In this document: positions 62,686 to 64,000 of the stretch, piece after piece
How the letters are laid out: every line of letters begins with the position of its first letter
Position numbering within the stretch: position 1 is the first letter of the stretch
Assembly: GCF_947077765.1 (NCBI RefSeq)
Contig: NZ_CAMTTF010000005.1
Span: 119,501 to 183,500 of the forward strand
DNA: 64,000 bases
Direction of reading: 5' to 3'
Source: Salinibacter grassmerensis
GTDB lineage: Bacteria > Bacteroidota > Rhodothermia > Rhodothermales > Salinibacteraceae
Program-made: the position numbers and the translations under genes
Notes under the pieces: model-generated
The model's database searches: none
Seen by the model: only the letters and a program-made list of their open reading frames with translations
Told to the model about the DNA's origin: nothing

Positions 62686-63696
62686 ATGCCCGACGAAATC
62701 GACCAGCTCCGTGAACAGATTGAGGCCGAATCGATCGAGAGCGCCGAGGACGCCGAGGCCTTTCGCATTGAGTACCTCGGTCGCAATCAGGGCGCAATCC
62801 CAGACCTGTTCGATCAGATCGGCGACCTTCCCCCGGAGGAACGCCCCGAGTTCGGAAGGCGCCTCAACGCCCTGAAGGACCGCGCTCAGGAGCGAATCGA
62901 CGAGGCGGAGGCGCGCCTTGAGCGTCAGAAGCAGGCGGGCGGGCCCGACATCGACCTCACCCTGCCGGGCCGACGCGGCTTCAGGGGATCGACGCATCCA
63001 CTCACGCAGACGCTCGACGAGATTCTGCGCATCCTGCGTGGGCTCGGTTTTTCCACCCACGAGGGGCCGGAGATCGAGACCGACTGGCACAACTTCACGG
63101 CCCTCAACTTTCCGCCCGACCACCCGGCGCGGGACATGCAGGACACCTTCTTCCTCGAAGACCCGCCCGAAGAGACGGAGCCCCGCGTCCTTCGCACCCA
63201 CACCTCGCCGGGCCAGATCCGGATCATGGAGACCCAGGCGCCGCCCATTCGGGTCGCGGTGCCGGGGCGCGTGTACCGCAACGAAGCGATTTCGTACAAG
63301 TCGTTCTGTCTCTTCCACCAGGTGGAGCTGCTGTACGTGGACGAGGACGTGACGATGGCTCAGCTCAAGCAGGTACTCTACAGCCTTGCCCGCGCGCTCT
63401 TCGGGGAGGACGTGACGCTTCGCTTCCGCCCCAGCTACTTTCCCTTCACCGAGCCGAGCGCTGAAGTGGACGTCTGGTGGGACGATGAGGACGACGAGGA
63501 CGGCGGACAGTGGATGGAAATTTTGGGCTGCGGCATGGTGCATCCCAACGTCTTCGAGTCGGTCGATGTGGACCCCGAGCGGTACACCGGCTACGCAGTG
63601 GGCATGGGCGTGGAGCGGATGGCCATGCTTCGGCACGGCATCGACGACATCCGGATCTTCTACGAGAATGATGTGCGGTTCCTAGAGCAATTCTAG
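62686..63696 (+). CDS. pheS: Phenylalanyl-tRNA synthetase alpha subunit
   Basis: The 336-residue catalytic subunit has the coiled-coil N-domain, then [49 protein letters not shown] (motif 2 region), [13 protein letters not shown], and [13 protein letters not shown] with [16 protein letters not shown] (motif 3). These are canonical PheS segments. The start at 62686 (MPDEIDQL) is the usual N-terminus. pheT follows. Confidence 0.97.
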   Translation: MPDEIDQLREQIEAESIESAEDAEAFRIEYLGRNQGAIPDLFDQIGDLPPEERPEFGRRLNALKDRAQERIDEAEARLERQKQAGGPDIDLTLPGRRGFRGSTHPLTQTLDEILRILRGLGFSTHEGPEIETDWHNFTALNFPPDHPARDMQDTFFLEDPPEETEPRVLRTHTSPGQIRIMETQAPPIRVAVPGRVYRNEAISYKSFCLFHQVELLYVDEDVTMAQLKQVLYSLARALFGEDVTLRFRPSYFPFTEPSAEVDVWWDDEDDEDGGQWMEILGCGMVHPNVFESVDVDPERYTGYAVGMGVERMAMLRHGIDDIRIFYENDVRFLEQF

Positions 63697-63830
63697 CCGC
63701 TCACCGGGCGCAAAATCCGCCTCGGGAGGTCGTTTGCGGATTCCGTGCGTAGGGGGACGCCTGCGCAGCACGCATTACGAAATCCCCCGGTCCCTTGACG
63801 TTGACTGTTCTCATCCTGACGCGCTAACCC

Positions 63831-64000
63831 GTGGACATAAGCTACAACTGGCTAAATCAGTACGTCGACCACGACTGGCCCCCCGAGGACCTGGCCGAGC
63901 GCCTCACCATGGCCGGGCTTGAGGTGGAAACGGTCAGTCCGCTGGGGCAGTCGCTCGACGGCGTGGTGGTCGGCGAGGTGACCGCCGTCCGCGAGCACCC
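63831..64000 (+). CDS. pheT: Phenylalanyl-tRNA synthetase beta subunit, N-terminal part, cut by the right edge
   Basis: A GTG start at 63831 opens a frame reading DISYNWLNQYVDHDWPPEDLAERLTMAGLEVE, then DGVVVGEVTAV at the window end. This is the conserved PheT N-terminus (SYNWLxxYV ... L-x-GLEVE). Only 56 codons are present, so the complete subunit continues past 64000. pheS lies 134 bases upstream. Confidence 0.92.
   Translation, partial: MDISYNWLNQYVDHDWPPEDLAERLTMAGLEVETVSPLGQSLDGVVVGEVTAVREH

Overview
The window is chromosomal DNA of high G+C content. It looks like a halophilic member of the Rhodothermota/Bacteroidota, most likely Salinibacter or a close relative. The reasons are the strongly acidic proteins (many Asp/Glu-rich stretches in cytosolic and periplasmic enzymes), menaquinone synthesis (MenB), a Bacteroidetes-type UpxY/NusG-like antiterminator, DUF4382, DUF5117-type metalloprotease and S9 peptidase lipoproteins or secreted proteins, and an NhaC antiporter and a sodium:solute symporter. 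This assignment is an inference from gene content; no rRNA is present. No CRISPR array, prophage or intact insertion sequence was seen.

Layout. 1-4834: PriA (partial), a UpxY/NusG-like factor, HrpB helicase and a HAD phosphatase, all on the minus strand. 5196-10485: a large zinc metalloprotease lipoprotein, MlaC-like and TolC-like envelope proteins and a DciA/DUF721 protein. 10516-13699: fabF-acpP diverging from metK. 14001-18395: a DUF4382 lipoprotein, then a compact four-gene unit made of an ECF sigma factor, a membrane anti-sigma-like protein with a periplasmic glycogen-binding-type domain, an outer-membrane barrel with the same kind of domain, and a secreted Gly/Pro-tailed protein. 18413-24061: isoaspartyl peptidase, a second ECF sigma factor, a DUF971 protein, an SF2 helicase and a small outer-membrane protein. 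24314-31383: S9 peptidase, menB with a GH113-like lipoprotein, L-2-hydroxyglutarate oxidase and an AhpD-like protein. 32341-35314: a redox-flavoured cluster (cysteine-containing TetR regulator, AhpD-like protein, two tandem divergent MsrA genes) with matching palindromes upstream of the regulator and the AhpD gene. 35339-44219: NhaC, SDRs, a sodium symporter, DoxX, a HAD-IG 5'-nucleotidase and a lone nuoH. 44220-46730: a gene-poor stretch around a second TetR gene, with repeated TTGACA-type dyads.

46731-51932 holds a cysteine-synthase-family enzyme, two LuxR-type response regulators (one without a phospho-acceptor aspartate), a sensorless histidine kinase and coaE. 51988-54485 holds hinT, then a pterin cluster: a 6-pyruvoyl-tetrahydropterin-synthase homologue whose catalytic Cys is Asp, GTP cyclohydrolase I and an SDR. 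54492-58356 holds thioesterases, a GNAT enzyme, an M20 peptidase and endonuclease V. The right end, 58648-64000, is a translation block: tRNA-Val(GAC), thrS, infC, rpmI, rplT, pheS and pheT (partial).

The items most worth pursuing are the glycogen-binding-domain sigma/anti-sigma/outer-membrane cluster (14872-18395), the Asp-less response regulator beside its canonical paralogue, the Cys-to-Asp pterin synthase, the divergent tandem MsrA pair, and the two sets of TetR-operator-like dyads.
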